Source: Hydrogenophaga intermedia
GTDB taxonomy: Bacteria > Pseudomonadota > Gammaproteobacteria > Burkholderiales > Burkholderiaceae_C
Direction: 5' to 3'
DNA length: 64,000 nt
Assembly (NCBI RefSeq): GCF_000723405.1
Contig: NZ_CCAE010000013.1
Coordinates: forward strand, 1 to 64,000
Shown piece after piece: positions 24,766-35,693 of this stretch. The notes beneath the pieces are model-generated. The model worked only from the letters and a program-made list of their open reading frames with translations, ran no database searches and was not told the DNA's origin. The position numbers and the translations under genes are program-made. Each line of letters opens with the position of its first letter. Positions within the stretch are counted from its first letter, which is position 1.

Positions 24766-25425
24766 TCAGGTGGAGAACAGCCAGGCCCAGCCGCGCTGCA
24801 CCAGGTCGATCGCGAGCTGGCCGAAGGCCACGGTGTAGGCGATCGCGGCGGCGCCCGTCACGGTGGACACGGCCAGGGCCAGGCCGTCGCGGAACAACCA
24901 ACCCAGGCCCAGCAGCACCAGGCTGGCGCTGGGCAACACGTTGCCGAAGGGCAGGGGCAGGAAGATGATGAAGGCCATCACCGCAATCCACAGGCCCCAC
25001 CAGCCGCGCGTGCGATCGTGCCGCCAGGCCTGCCAGCGCGGGCTCAGCCAGCGGTCGGCCAGGGCGTAGAGCCAGGCCAGGCCATGCAGGCTGCGGCGCG
25101 ACCAGAGTTCGTTCAGGGTGAAGCCGCCCAGGGCACCGGGCAGGGCCACGCGCTCGTGGCCGCGTGCCCAGTACCAGCCGAGCGCCACGATGAAGAAGCT
25201 GACGAACCAGCCCGCCCCGCCCACCGGGATGAGGGTAAACAGCGAAAGCACCATCACCAGCACCGGCAGCGAGGCCTCGCCGTGAAGGTTCAACAACTCG
25301 GTCAGGGTGAGCCGCAGCGGCGCGGTTTCATCCGGATCGTGCGAGCCGCCCAGGCCGTGCGCGCGCCACAGCCGTTCCTGGCGGATGGCGGCGCGGCGCA
25401 GACGTCGGGCGAGGCTGTGGTCCAT
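24766..25425 (-). CDS. ExoD-like membrane protein
   Basis: 219 aa with four to five hydrophobic segments. The LTLTELLNLHGEASLPVLVMVLSLFTLIPV start and the IAVMAFIIFLPLPFGNVLPSASLVLLGLGWLFRDGLALA segment fit the ExoD family (named for exopolysaccharide synthesis and alkali sensitivity in rhizobia; biochemical role unknown). It lies between cysA and the prenyl-sugar cassette on the same strand, but 51 bp from the latter, so co-transcription is possible. Confidence 0.8.
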   Translation of the reverse strand: MDHSLARRLRRAAIRQERLWRAHGLGGSHDPDETAPLRLTLTELLNLHGEASLPVLVMVLSLFTLIPVGGAGWFVSFFIVALGWYWARGHERVALPGALGGFTLNELWSRRSLHGLAWLYALADRWLSPRWQAWRHDRTRGWWGLWIAVMAFIIFLPLPFGNVLPSASLVLLGLGWLFRDGLALAVSTVTGAAAIAYTVAFGQLAIDLVQRGWAWLFST

Positions 25426-25506
25426 GGGGCGCGGTGATGCTGGTGCCCCTGGATGACCGTTTGACGACAGCGGGGTTCCCGCGCCGCGCCAGCCGGGCGT
25501 ACGGAC

Positions 25507-26511
25507 TCAGGCCAGGGCCGGGTCCGCGGCGACCAGGGTGGCACGCGGCGAGACCAGCACCGTGTCCCCCTCGCGCAGTCCCAGGGACTGGAACTGCGCC
25601 GTGCCCAGGCGGGCCTCGATCAGGTCGTGTCCGCCCGAGGTGCACTCCAGTTCGAGCCGCACCACCGGGTCGAGCACCAGCGCGCGGCGCAGCGTGGCCA
25701 CCACGGCGCCCGTGGTGTCGGCGCCGGGCAGCAGGCGCTGCACCTCCAGCTCGTGGGGGCGCAGCGGGCGCGTGCCGTCGCCCACGAGTGGCACACCGCC
25801 CAGGAAGCGCGCCACGAAGGGTGTGGCCGGGTGTTCCCACACCTCGCGCGGCGAACCCACCTGTTCGATCTTGCCGTGGTTCATCAGCACCACGCGGTCG
25901 GCCACTTCCAGGGCCTCTTCCTGGTCGTGCGTGACGAAGATGCTGGTGACGTGCAGCTCGTCGTGCAGGCGGCGCAGCCAGCGGCGCAACTCCTTGCGCA
26001 CCTGCGCGTCGAGCGCGCCGAAGGGCTCGTCGAGCAGCAGCACCTTGGGCTCCACCGCCAGCGCGCGCGCCAGGGCAATGCGCTGGCGCTGGCCGCCCGA
26101 GAGTTGCGCGGGGTAGCGCTCGGCCAGCCAGTCGAGCTGCACCAGCTTGAGCAGCTCGTGCACCTTGGCCTGGATCTGCTTCTCGCTCGGACGTTCGCCG
26201 CGCGGCTTCACGCGCAGGCCGAAGGCCACGTTGTCGGCCACCGTCATGTGGCGGAACAGCGCGTAGTGCTGGAACACGAAGCCCACGTTGCGCTCGCGCA
26301 CGTGCACGTGCGTGCTGTCCTCGCCGCTGATCACGATCTGGCCGGCGTCGGCCGTTTCCAGGCCCGCGATGATGCGCAGCAGCGTGGTCTTGCCGCAGCC
26401 CGAGGGGCCCAGCAGGGCCAGCAGTTCGCCGCTTTCGATGTCGAGCTGGATGTTGTCCAGCGCGTGGAAGGTGCCGAAGTGCTTGGAGATGTTCTGGACG
26501 TTGATGCTCAT
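25507..26511 (-). CDS. cysA: Sulfate/thiosulfate ABC transporter ATP-binding protein CysA
   Basis: 334 aa. Walker [10 protein letters not shown] (about 36-44), Q-loop [14 protein letters not shown], signature LSGGQRQR, Walker [13 protein letters not shown] and the switch histidine in VTHDQEEA are all present. A C-terminal TOBE-like domain (about 240-330) is typical for CysA and may bind regulatory ligand. It energises uptake with CysT, CysW and Sbp. The gene overlaps cysW by 4 bp (ATGA) and is the last of the operon sbp-cysT-cysW-cysA. Confidence 0.95.
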   Translation of the reverse strand: MSINVQNISKHFGTFHALDNIQLDIESGELLALLGPSGCGKTTLLRIIAGLETADAGQIVISGEDSTHVHVRERNVGFVFQHYALFRHMTVADNVAFGLRVKPRGERPSEKQIQAKVHELLKLVQLDWLAERYPAQLSGGQRQRIALARALAVEPKVLLLDEPFGALDAQVRKELRRWLRRLHDELHVTSIFVTHDQEEALEVADRVVLMNHGKIEQVGSPREVWEHPATPFVARFLGGVPLVGDGTRPLRPHELEVQRLLPGADTTGAVVATLRRALVLDPVVRLELECTSGGHDLIEARLGTAQFQSLGLREGDTVLVSPRATLVAADPALA

Positions 26512-27398
26512 GCTTTTGCTCCTGCGGCGACGGCGGTGTCATGGCGCGGCCGCTCGGGCGGCAGTTCGGCCAGGGCCTTGAGTTCGCGCTCCATGCGCCA
26601 TTCGGCGACCGTCTTGATGACGAGGGTGACGAGTGCCAGCAGCGCCAGCAGCGAAGCCACGGCGAAGGCCGCGACCGACTGGTACTCGTTGTAGAGGACC
26701 TCCACGTGCAGCGGCATGGTGTTGGTCTGGCCGCGGATGTGGCCCGAGACCACCGAGACCGCGCCGAACTCGCCCATGGCGCGCGCGTTGCACAGGATCA
26801 CGCCGTAGATCAGGCCCCACTTGATGTTGGGCAGCGTCACGTGCCAGAAGGTCTGCCAGCCGGTCGCGCCCAGCACCTGCGCGGCCTGCTCCTCCTCGTT
26901 GCCCTGCGCCTGCATCAGCGGAATGAGTTCACGCGCGATGAAAGGGAAGGTGACGAAGACGGTGGCCAGGATGATGCCGGGCACGGCGAAGACGATCTTG
27001 ATGTCGTGCTCGGCCAGCCAGGGGCCCAGCCAGCCCTGCGCGCCGAACACCAGCACGTAGATCAGGCCCGCCACCACCGGTGACACCGAGAACGGCAGGT
27101 CGATCAGCGTGGTGAGGAAGGCCTTGCCACGGAATTCGAACTTGGCCACCGCCCAGGCCGCGGCCACGCCGAACACCAGGTTCAGCGGCACGGCCACGGC
27201 GGCGGTGATCAGCGTCAGGCGGATGGCGGCCCAGGCATCGGGCTCCTTCAGCGCCTCCCAGTAGGCTTCCCAGCCCTTGCGCAGCGCCTCGGTGAACACC
27301 GCGGCCAGCGGCAACACCAGGAACAGCGCCATGAAGACCAGGGCGATGGCGATGAGCGTGCGGCGCACCCAGGGCGCCTCGGTTCGTACAACGCTCAT
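26508..27398 (-). CDS. cysW: Sulfate ABC transporter permease CysW
   Basis: 296 aa with six membrane segments. The cytoplasmic EAA-type loop is [31 protein letters not shown], and the [13 protein letters not shown] segment is typical of CysW. It pairs with CysT to form the inner-membrane channel. Start and stop overlap both neighbours by 4 bp. Confidence 0.95.
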   Translation of the reverse strand: MSVVRTEAPWVRRTLIAIALVFMALFLVLPLAAVFTEALRKGWEAYWEALKEPDAWAAIRLTLITAAVAVPLNLVFGVAAAWAVAKFEFRGKAFLTTLIDLPFSVSPVVAGLIYVLVFGAQGWLGPWLAEHDIKIVFAVPGIILATVFVTFPFIARELIPLMQAQGNEEEQAAQVLGATGWQTFWHVTLPNIKWGLIYGVILCNARAMGEFGAVSVVSGHIRGQTNTMPLHVEVLYNEYQSVAAFAVASLLALLALVTLVIKTVAEWRMERELKALAELPPERPRHDTAVAAGAKA

Positions 27399-28270
27399 GC
27401 CATGGCTCCGCCGCTGCGCTGGCGCTGCCAGGCCTGCAGGCCGTTGATGACCAGCAGCAGGATGAAGGAGATGAGCAGCATGACGGTGGCCACGGCGGTG
27501 GCGCCCGCGTAGTCGTACTGCTCCAGCTTGGAGATGATGATCAGCGGCGTGATCTCCGACACCATGGGCATATTGCCGGCGATGAAGATCACCGAGCCGT
27601 ACTCACCCACGGCGCGAGCGAAGGCCATGGCGAAACCCGTGAGCAGCGCCGGCGCGATGCTCGGGAAGATCACGCGCCAGAAGATCTGCCAGCGCGTGGC
27701 ACCCAGGCTGCTGGCGGCTTCTTCCAGTTCCTTCTCGGTGTCTTCCAGCACCGGCTGCACCGTGCGCACCACGAAGGGCAGGCCAATGAAGATGAGCGCG
27801 ATGACCACGCCGTTGGGGTTGAAGGCGAGCTGGATGCCCAGCGGCGCGAAGTACTGGCCGACCCAGCCGTTGTCGGCCAGAAGCGCGGTGAGCGAGATGC
27901 CGGCCACGGCCGTTGGCAGCGCGAAGGGCAGGTCCACCAACGCATCGACGATCTTCTTGCCCGGAAAGCTGTAGCGCACCAGCACCCAGGCCACCAGCAA
28001 GCCGAACACCACGTTCACCAGCGCCGCGATCAGCGAGGCGCCAAAGGTCAGGCGGTAAGAGGCCAGCACACGCGGCGAGGCCACGGCCTCCCAGAACTGC
28101 GGCCAGGTCAGCGACAGCGTCTTGAAGACCAGTGCCGACAACGGGATCAGCACGATCAGGCTCAGGTAGAGCAACGTGTAGCCCAGGGTGATGTTGAAGC
28201 CCGGCAGCACCCGGCGCGCGGGGCGCCGCGCGCCGGGTGCTGCCGCGAGGGGCAGCGAGGCGGCGGTCAT
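27395..28270 (-). CDS. cysT: Sulfate ABC transporter permease CysT (CysU)
   Basis: 291 aa with six membrane segments after a basic N-terminus. [19 protein letters not shown] and the EAA loop [30 protein letters not shown] identify CysT. It lies 3 bp after sbp and overlaps cysW by ATGA, so the transporter is made as one operon. Confidence 0.95.
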   Translation of the reverse strand: MTAASLPLAAAPGARRPARRVLPGFNITLGYTLLYLSLIVLIPLSALVFKTLSLTWPQFWEAVASPRVLASYRLTFGASLIAALVNVVFGLLVAWVLVRYSFPGKKIVDALVDLPFALPTAVAGISLTALLADNGWVGQYFAPLGIQLAFNPNGVVIALIFIGLPFVVRTVQPVLEDTEKELEEAASSLGATRWQIFWRVIFPSIAPALLTGFAMAFARAVGEYGSVIFIAGNMPMVSEITPLIIISKLEQYDYAGATAVATVMLLISFILLLVINGLQAWQRQRSGGAMA

Positions 28271-28273
28271 GGC

Positions 28274-29269
28274 TCAGCGGACCGTGTAGAGCTGGTCGAA
28301 CTTGCCGCCGTCGTTGAAGTGGGTCTTCTGCGCCTCGGCGAAGGAGCCGAAGTACTGCTCGACGGTGAACAGCTTGACGGGTTTGAACACGTCGGCGTGC
28401 TTCTTGAGCACCGCCTCGGAACGCGGGCGGATGTTGTGCTTCGCCGCGATCTCCTGGCCCTGTTCGGTGTAGAGGAAATCGAGGTAGGCCTTGGCGTCGG
28501 CGGCCGTGCCCTTCTTGTTCACCGTGCGCTCGACGATGGCCACCGGGTTCTCGGCCACGATGCTCGCGCTCGGGTGGATGGCGTCGACCTTGCCGGTGCC
28601 GAACTCGCGGTCCACCGACACCACCTCGGATTCGAAGGTGATCAGCACGTCGCCCACGTTGCGCTGCAGGAAAGTGCCGGTGGCGTCACGCCCGCCGCGC
28701 GCCAGCACCGGCACGTTGGCGTAGAGCTTCTTCACGAACTCGGCGGCCTGTGCGTCGGTGCCGCCCTTGGCGCGCACCTGGCCCCAGGCCGCCAGGTAGG
28801 CGTAGCGGCCGTTGCCGCCGGTCTTGGGGTTGACCACCACCACCTGCACGCCGGGCTTGATCAGGTCGTCCCAGTCCTTGATGTTCTTGGGGTTGCCGTT
28901 GCGCACCAGGAACAGCATGGTGGACGTGGTGGGCGCGGCATTGTTCGGGAATTTCTGGCGCCAGTCCTTGGCGACCACGCCCTTGTCGGCGAGGAAGTCG
29001 ACGTCGGTGGTGGTGTTCATGGTGACCACGTCGGCCTCCAGGCCGTCGGCCACGGCGCGCGCCTGGGCGCTGGAGCCCGCGTGCGACTGGTTCACCACCA
29101 CGGTCTTGCCGGCCTTCTTCTGCTGCTCCACGAAGGCGGTGTTGATGTCCTTGTAGAACTCGCGCGCCACGTCATACGAGACGTTGAGCAGTGTGGTGCT
29201 CTGGGCCGAGGCCAGGGTGCTGAGGGCCAGCCCGAGGGCGGCGACGGTGGTGCGCAGTGCGGTGTTCAT
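28274..29269 (-). CDS. sbp: Sulfate-binding periplasmic protein Sbp (copy 1)
   Basis: 331 aa with a signal peptide (1-22, ALA/SAQS). The mature protein shows [60 protein letters not shown] and NPKTGGNGRYAYLAAWG, all hallmarks of Sbp/CysP. It captures sulfate or thiosulfate and delivers it to CysTWA, whose genes follow immediately. The upstream region has an A/T-rich motif shared with the second sbp. Confidence 0.93.
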   Translation of the reverse strand: MNTALRTTVAALGLALSTLASAQSTTLLNVSYDVAREFYKDINTAFVEQQKKAGKTVVVNQSHAGSSAQARAVADGLEADVVTMNTTTDVDFLADKGVVAKDWRQKFPNNAAPTTSTMLFLVRNGNPKNIKDWDDLIKPGVQVVVVNPKTGGNGRYAYLAAWGQVRAKGGTDAQAAEFVKKLYANVPVLARGGRDATGTFLQRNVGDVLITFESEVVSVDREFGTGKVDAIHPSASIVAENPVAIVERTVNKKGTAADAKAYLDFLYTEQGQEIAAKHNIRPRSEAVLKKHADVFKPVKLFTVEQYFGSFAEAQKTHFNDGGKFDQLYTVR

Positions 29270-29330
29270 GGTCGAAAACTCTTGGTGTCCAGGGGCAGGA
29301 CGGGCATTCTGGAAGTGCCCTTCACAAAAG

Positions 29331-29352
29331 CAAACGACAGTTTTCTTGTTTC
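29331..29352 (-). promoter_or_regulatory. A/T-rich motif in the sbp copy 1 promoter region (possible CysB/Cbl site)
   Basis: Read on the minus strand, AAACAAGAAAACTGTCGTTT resembles the motif upstream of the second sbp (30881-30904): both have AAACAA, an A-run, then CGTT. It is 60-80 bases before the start codon in otherwise GC-rich DNA. CysB-family sites are poorly conserved, so assignment is tentative. Confidence 0.35.
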
Positions 29353-29403
29353 TTCATGCCGGGACGGCATAAGAAACGGCGGCCACCGGCCGCCGGTCGA
29401 CGC

Positions 29404-29697
29404 TCAGGCGATGGCTTCGATGATGCGGATGTCGCGCTCGGCGCCGTCGCCCAGGGCCTGCAGCGCCTCCTGATAGGCGGGGCTGTCGTGTGCCGCAATG
29501 GCTTGGTCCACGCTGTCGAACTCGATCAGCACGGCGCGCTGCTGCACGGCCGCCTCGTACACCTGCGCGGGCATGCCGCGCGCCAGAAAGCGCGCGCCAA
29601 ACGCCTGCAGGGCCGGCCCCGCCAGTTGGGCATAGGCCGCCAGAGCGGCAGGGTCGCTGATCGATCGGTAGGTGGCCATCCAGTAAGCCTTGGGCAT
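29404..29697 (-). CDS. DUF1330 protein (dimeric alpha/beta-barrel fold)
   Basis: 97 aa. MPKAYWMATYRSISDPAALAAYAQLAGPAL, FLARG and RAVLIEFDSVDQAIAAHDSPAYQEALQALGDGAERDIRIIEA fit the DUF1330 family of small ferredoxin-like proteins related to EthD-type monooxygenase folds. Function is unknown. It sits between the two sbp genes on the same strand, with 68 bp from the upstream sbp stop, and may be co-transcribed with it. Confidence 0.85.
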   Translation of the reverse strand: MPKAYWMATYRSISDPAALAAYAQLAGPALQAFGARFLARGMPAQVYEAAVQQRAVLIEFDSVDQAIAAHDSPAYQEALQALGDGAERDIRIIEAIA

Positions 29698-29765
29698 GGG
29701 GGGATCTCCTCGTTGGTTGATGTGGGCCTTCAACGGCGCGAGGATTGTCGCTCCCCTGCGAAGAC

Positions 29766-30782
29766 CTACTTGCGGGTGTAGATCTGGTCGAAGCTGCCGC
29801 CGTCGGCGAAGTGCACCTTGGCCGCCTGGTCCCAGCCGCCGAACGCGGCGTCGATGGTGAACAGGTTGAGCTTGGGCAACTGCTTGGCGTACTTGGCCTG
29901 GGCCTTCTCGGAGCGAGGACGATAGAAGTGCTTGCCGATGATGTCCTGCGCCTCCTCGGTGTAGAGGAACTCCAGGTAGGCCTGGGCCACGGCGCGCGTG
30001 CCTTTCTTGTCCACGTTCTTGTCGACCACGGTCACGGCCGGCTCGGCCAGGATGGACAGGGAGGGGTAGACGAAGTCCACCTTGTTGCCGAACTCCTTCT
30101 CCAGCAGGTAGGCCTCGTTTTCCCAGCTGATGAACACGTCGCCCTGGTTGCGCTGCGCGAAGGTGACGGATGAGCCGCGCGCGCCGGTGTCCAGCACGGG
30201 CACGTTGGCGTAAAGCTTGGCCACGAATTCCTTGGCTTTCTCGTCGCCGCCGTACTTGCGCTTGGCGAACTCCCAGGCGGCCAGGTAGTTCCAGCGCGCG
30301 CCGCCCGAGGTCTTGGGGTTGGGCGTGATGACCTTGACGTCGGGGCGGATCAGGTCGTCCCAGTCCTTGATGTTCCTGGGGTTCCCGGCGCGAACCACCA
30401 GCACGATGGTGGAGGTGTAGGGCGAGCTGTTCTGCGGCAGGCGCTTCTGCCAGTCCTTGGGCACCCACTGGCCGTTGGTGTGCAGGGCGTCGGTGTCGCC
30501 GGCCAGGGCCAGGGTGGCCACGTCGGCGTCCAGGCCGTCGATGATGGAACGCGCCTGGCGGCCCGAGCCGCCGTGCGACTGCTTGATGGTCACGTCCTGA
30601 CCGGTCTTGGCCTTCCAGTGTTTGGCAAAGGCGGCGTTGTACTCGACGTAGAGCTCGCGCGTGGGGTCGTAGCTGACGTTGAGCAGGGTCACGGGCGCGG
30701 GCGCCTGGGCCTGGGCGGCGCCCAGCGTGAGGGTGAGGGCGGCGGCGCCCAGGGAGGTCAGCAGGTGGCGGCGGGTGTTCAT
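29766..30782 (-). CDS. sbp: Sulfate-binding periplasmic protein (copy 2)
   Basis: 338 aa from the ATG preceded by AAGGAA. Signal peptide about 1-25 with a twin-arginine-like start ([25 protein letters not shown]). Mature motifs parallel copy 1: [55 protein letters not shown] and [17 protein letters not shown]. It has no permease of its own and presumably feeds the same CysTWA channel. Differences from copy 1 are spread over the whole protein, so this is an old duplication or separate acquisition, perhaps with a different anion preference. Confidence 0.93.
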   Translation of the reverse strand: MNTRRHLLTSLGAAALTLTLGAAQAQAPAPVTLLNVSYDPTRELYVEYNAAFAKHWKAKTGQDVTIKQSHGGSGRQARSIIDGLDADVATLALAGDTDALHTNGQWVPKDWQKRLPQNSSPYTSTIVLVVRAGNPRNIKDWDDLIRPDVKVITPNPKTSGGARWNYLAAWEFAKRKYGGDEKAKEFVAKLYANVPVLDTGARGSSVTFAQRNQGDVFISWENEAYLLEKEFGNKVDFVYPSLSILAEPAVTVVDKNVDKKGTRAVAQAYLEFLYTEEAQDIIGKHFYRPRSEKAQAKYAKQLPKLNLFTIDAAFGGWDQAAKVHFADGGSFDQIYTRK

Positions 30783-30880
30783 GGTTGGTTCCTTGTGCGG
30801 TCGGGTGAAGGGCGGCGCTGGTGTCAGCGACAAGGGTCAGCGACAAGGCCGCGATGTTCACGAGAAGCCGGCGAACAAGG

Positions 30881-30904
30881 AACGAATACGTTTTTGGTTG
30901 TTTA
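30881..30904 (-). promoter_or_regulatory. A/T-rich motif upstream of sbp copy 2 (possible CysB/Cbl site)
   Basis: On the minus strand it reads AAACAACCAAAAACGTATTCGTT, preceded by ATA. The resemblance to the element at 29331-29352 upstream of sbp copy 1, and its A/T richness against the background, suggest a shared regulator of sulfate uptake. Confidence 0.35.
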
Positions 30905-30949
30905 TGACGAAAACATCTATGGACGCCGCCTCGGTTGCTATATGAAAAC

Positions 30950-31900
30950 TCATGGCCGCAGCGGAAAACCCTCCGCCAGCGCCTCGCGCAACCACGCCAC
31001 GAACACCGACACCGCGCGCGGCACATGGCTGGCGTACGGCCGGATGGCGTAGAGGTGGTCGCTGAAGGTGCCAACCGCTTGCCAGTCCGGCAGCACCTCC
31101 ACCAGCTTGCCGGCGCGCAGCGCGGCCTGCGCACTGAAGTCCGGCAACAGCGCAATGCCCAGGCCGGCGAGGGCCGCCTCGCGCAGGGCCTCGCTGTTGT
31201 TGGCGCCGAACGGCCCGGCCACCGCCACAGTGATGCGTGGGGCGCTGGTCTTGCGGCGCCCTTCGGCGGGCAGGAAGTGCCAGGCCGGCGTGTCCTGCGC
31301 GCGCGGGTAGTGCAGGCAGTCGTGGCCCGTCAGGTCCTGCGGCGCGGCTGGGGTGCCCCAGCGGCGCAAGTAGGCGCGGCTGGCCACCAGCACCGAGCGC
31401 GTGCGGCACAGCGTCCAGGCCACGTGCGTGTCGGGCGGCGCGGCGGTGTGGCGGATGGCGAGGTCGAAGCCTTCGGTGGCCAGCGAGCTCAGGCGGTCGG
31501 ACAGGTCGAGCTCGATGCGGATGCCGGGGTGCTCGCGCAGGAACTCGGCGATGCGCGGCACGAGTTGCTGCCGTGCGAAGGCCACGGGTGCCGTCACACG
31601 TACCAGGCCCGCGGGCACCTCGGCCAGATCGCGCACGCTGGCGAAGCCTTGCGCGATGCGCTCGAAGGGCTCGCGCAGGCCATCGACCAGGCGCTGGCCG
31701 GCCTCGGTCAGGCGCACGCTGCGCGTGGTGCGCTGCACCAAAGGCACGCCGGCCGCGCGTTCAAGTTCGCTGATGTGCTGGCTCATGGCGGCCTTGCTCA
31801 CGCCCAGGCGCTGCGCCGCCGCCGTGTAGCTGCCGTGCTGCGCCAGCACGGTGAGCCAATGCAGGTGCGACCAGAGATGTTCGACTTTTTCCAGACTCAT
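30950..31900 (-). CDS. LysR-family regulator of the adjacent mmsA/GMC operon
   Basis: About 316 aa from the ATG at 31898-31900; two further in-frame ATGs lie up to 36 bp upstream. The N-terminal winged HTH is HWLTVLAQHGSYTAAAQRLGVSKAAMSQHISELERAAGVPLVQRTTRSVRLTEAG. The effector-binding domain (about 90-300) belongs to the CrgA-like group. It is divergent from the aldehyde-dehydrogenase gene, with two inverted repeats between them, the usual layout for a LysR activator. 3-Hydroxypropionate-responsive LysR regulators control homologous genes in pseudomonads. An internal start after the palindrome at 31907 is preferred. Confidence 0.85.
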   Translation of the reverse strand: MSLEKVEHLWSHLHWLTVLAQHGSYTAAAQRLGVSKAAMSQHISELERAAGVPLVQRTTRSVRLTEAGQRLVDGLREPFERIAQGFASVRDLAEVPAGLVRVTAPVAFARQQLVPRIAEFLREHPGIRIELDLSDRLSSLATEGFDLAIRHTAAPPDTHVAWTLCRTRSVLVASRAYLRRWGTPAAPQDLTGHDCLHYPRAQDTPAWHFLPAEGRRKTSAPRITVAVAGPFGANNSEALREAALAGLGIALLPDFSAQAALRAGKLVEVLPDWQAVGTFSDHLYAIRPYASHVPRAVSVFVAWLREALAEGFPLRP

Positions 31901-31906
31901 GGCTAC

Positions 31907-31928
31907 ATTGTTCACCATGGCAAACAAT
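31907..31928. promoter_or_regulatory. Inverted repeat ATTGTT-N10-AACAAT
   Basis: It lies immediately upstream of the preferred LysR start. A LysR autoregulatory site is plausible. If the regulator starts at the most upstream ATG the repeat would be coding, so it also bears on start choice. Confidence 0.4.
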
Positions 31929-31945
31929 GCGTTCAAGTCTGTAGC

Positions 31946-31972
31946 CTAGGCAGAACGGGGCCCACTGCCTAG
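31946..31972. promoter_or_regulatory. Probable LysR operator CTAGGCAG-N11-CTGCCTAG
   Basis: A perfect 8-bp inverted repeat with an 11-bp centre is centred about 62 bp upstream of the mmsA start, the usual distance for a LysR recognition site (T-N11-A class). It sits in the divergent regulator/operon gap. Confidence 0.6.
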
Positions 31973-32020
31973 AGTGGCGGACCGCCTCTCGATTGGCTTT
32001 TGACCGCAGGGACCGCCGCC

Positions 32021-33538
<1,518 letters not shown>

Positions 33539-33540
33539 GC

Positions 33541-33640
33541 TCCCCCCTGCGCGCCTTCGGCGCTTCCCCCCGGAGGGGGGACGCAGCCTGAGGACCGGCA
33601 AAGCCGGATCCTCGGCCGCCTCGGCGTCCTCTCCGGTAGC
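33541..33640. repeat. GC-rich intergenic palindromic repeat
   Basis: Contains CCCCCCTGCGCGCCTTCGGCGC, a CCCCCC/GGGGGG palindrome and a second hairpin GGACCGGC-AAA-GCCGGATCC. Similar C-tract/G-tract elements lie at 37985-38070 and 40044-40145. This type is common between genes in Burkholderiales and may act as mRNA 3'-end or REP-like sequence. Confidence 0.6.
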
Positions 33641-33664
33641 ACAACAAGGATCGCGAGACAAGGC

Positions 33665-35323
33665 ATGAGCGACACCACCTTCGACTTCATCGTCATCGGT
33701 GCCGGCACGGCCGGTTGCCTGCTGGCCAACCGCCTGAGCGCCGACCCGACGAAGCGCGTGCTGCTGGTGGAGGCCGGCCGCAAGGACGACTACCACTGGA
33801 TCCACATCCCGGTGGGCTACCTCTACTGCATCGGCAACCCGCGCACCGACTGGCTCTACCAGACCGAGCCCGACCCCGGCCTCAATGGCAGGCGCCTGCG
33901 CTACCCGCGCGGCAAGACCCTGGGCGGCTGCTCCAGCATCAACGGCATGATCTACATGCGCGGCCAGCGGCGCGACTACGAGCACTGGGCCGAGGCCACC
34001 GGCGACGACGCCTGGCGTTGGGACGCCTGCCTGCCCGACTTCACCGCGCACGAGGACCACTACCGCCTGGACGCCGCGCACGACCCGGCGTTCGCCGCGC
34101 TGCACGGCAACGGCCGCCGTGGCAGCACCGGCGAATGGCGCGTGGAGAAGCAGCGCCTGCGCTGGGACATCCTCGATGCTTTCGCGGCCGCTGCGCAGCA
34201 GGCCGGTGTACCTGCCACGCCCGACTTCAACACCGGCGACAACGAGGGCGTGGGCTATTTCGAGGTGAACCAGAAGGCGGGCTGGCGCTGGAACGCGTCC
34301 AAGGCCTTTCTGCGCCCGGTGCAGCGACGACCCAACCTCACGGTGTGGACCGAGACGCTGACCGAGCGCCTGCGGTTCGAACGCGATGCCAGCGGCGCGC
34401 CGCGCTGCACCGGCGCCGAGCTGCGCCGCGGCGGTGAGCGCCTCACCGTGAACGCCACGGGGGAGGTGGTGCTCAGTGCGGGCAGCATCGGCTCGCCCGC
34501 GATTCTGCAGCGCTCGGGCGTGGGCCCCGCCGGGCTGCTGCGCCAACACGGCATCGACGTGCAACACGAACTGAAGGGTGTGGGCGAGAACCTGCAGGAC
34601 CACCTGCAGATCCGCGCCGTCTACAAGGTGCAGGGTGCGCCCACGCTCAACGTGCTGGCCAGTTCCTTGTGGGGCAAGGCCCGCATCGGCCTGGAGTACG
34701 CGCTGTCGCGCAGCGGGCCCATGAGCATGTCGCCCAGCCAGCTCGGCGCCTTCACGCGCAGCTCGCCCGACCAGCCGCACGCGAACCTGGAGTACCACGT
34801 GCAACCGCTGAGCCTGGACGCCTTCGGCGAACCCTTGCACGCCTTCCCCGCCTTCACCGCGAGCGTGTGCAACCTCAACCCCACCAGCCGCGGCCACGTG
34901 CGCATCACCGGCGCCGACCCCGAGGCCGCGCCCGCCATCGCGCCGCTGTACCTGGCCACCGATGAAGACCGCCGCGTGGCCGCCGACAGCCTGCGCGTGA
35001 CGCGTCGCATCGTGGCGCAGCCTGCGCTGGCGCCCTTCAAGCCCGAGGAGTTCAAGCCCGGCCCGCAGTACCAGAGCGACGAGGAGCTTGCCCGCCTGGC
35101 CGGTGACATCGCCAGCACCATCTTCCACCCCGTGGGCACCACGAAGATGGGTCGCGCGGACGACGACATGGCCGTGGTGGACAGCCACCTGCGCGTGATC
35201 GGCGTGAAAGGCCTGCGCGTGGTGGACGCGGGCGTCATGCCCACCATCACCAGTGGCAACACCAACAGCCCCACGTTGATGATCGCGGAGAAGGCGGCGC
35301 GCTGGATCCGCGCGCACGCCTGA
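33665..35323 (+). CDS. GMC-family alcohol dehydrogenase, probable 3-hydroxypropionate dehydrogenase
   Basis: 552 aa. The FAD-binding GAGTAG motif is at about 12-17, the GMC signature 1 region is YPRGKTLGGCSSINGMIYMRG, signature 2 is VVLSAGSIGSPAILQRSGVGP, and the catalytic HPVGTTKMG and NTNSPTLMIAEKAA segments lie near the C-terminus. GMC enzymes oxidise alcohols such as choline. Downstream of mmsA and under a divergent LysR it matches HpdH of pseudomonads, which oxidises 3-hydroxypropionate to malonate semialdehyde. No betB (betaine aldehyde dehydrogenase) is present, arguing against choline. Confidence 0.88.
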   Translation: MSDTTFDFIVIGAGTAGCLLANRLSADPTKRVLLVEAGRKDDYHWIHIPVGYLYCIGNPRTDWLYQTEPDPGLNGRRLRYPRGKTLGGCSSINGMIYMRGQRRDYEHWAEATGDDAWRWDACLPDFTAHEDHYRLDAAHDPAFAALHGNGRRGSTGEWRVEKQRLRWDILDAFAAAAQQAGVPATPDFNTGDNEGVGYFEVNQKAGWRWNASKAFLRPVQRRPNLTVWTETLTERLRFERDASGAPRCTGAELRRGGERLTVNATGEVVLSAGSIGSPAILQRSGVGPAGLLRQHGIDVQHELKGVGENLQDHLQIRAVYKVQGAPTLNVLASSLWGKARIGLEYALSRSGPMSMSPSQLGAFTRSSPDQPHANLEYHVQPLSLDAFGEPLHAFPAFTASVCNLNPTSRGHVRITGADPEAAPAIAPLYLATDEDRRVAADSLRVTRRIVAQPALAPFKPEEFKPGPQYQSDEELARLAGDIASTIFHPVGTTKMGRADDDMAVVDSHLRVIGVKGLRVVDAGVMPTITSGNTNSPTLMIAEKAARWIRAHA

Positions 35324-35338
35324 GGCCCTCGTCCAGCC

Positions 35339-35671
35339 TCAGCGCAGACCGCCGACGTACTTGTGTTCCTCGCTCGGGGGCGGTGCCGACGCGGGAGGCG
35401 CTGCCGCACGCAGCGCCTCGGCCGCCACGTCCAGCATGGTCTTGCGCGGCGCGGCCCCCATGTTGACGATGGCCGCTTCCAGCTTGTCTGCCCAGGGCAG
35501 CAGGTCCACGTGCCCGTCGGCGGCGGCCTTTTCGCGCGTGAAGCGCACGATGGCGCGCGCGTACTCCACGTTGGTCGCGAGCCACTCGGTGTCGGTGACG
35601 CGCCCGGTCCTGCGCCGCAGCAGCACGTGCAGGTGCGCCGCGATGGCGAACAGCTCACTGGTGTTGCTCAT
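35339..35671 (-). CDS. Conserved hypothetical protein
   Basis: 110 aa. Largely helical: SNTSELFAIAAHLHVLLRRRTGRVTDTEWLATNVEYARAIVRFTREKA, then a short region and a Pro/Ala-rich tail ending EEHKYVGGLR. No signal peptide or membrane segment and no family I recognise beyond related Comamonadaceae. It follows amtB2 by 22 bp on the same strand, so it may be co-transcribed with the ammonium transporter. Confidence 0.7.
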   Translation of the reverse strand: MSNTSELFAIAAHLHVLLRRRTGRVTDTEWLATNVEYARAIVRFTREKAAADGHVDLLPWADKLEAAIVNMGAAPRKTMLDVAAEALRAAAPPASAPPPSEEHKYVGGLR

Positions 35672-35693
35672 GCTCCTGCCCGCTCCCAGCCGC

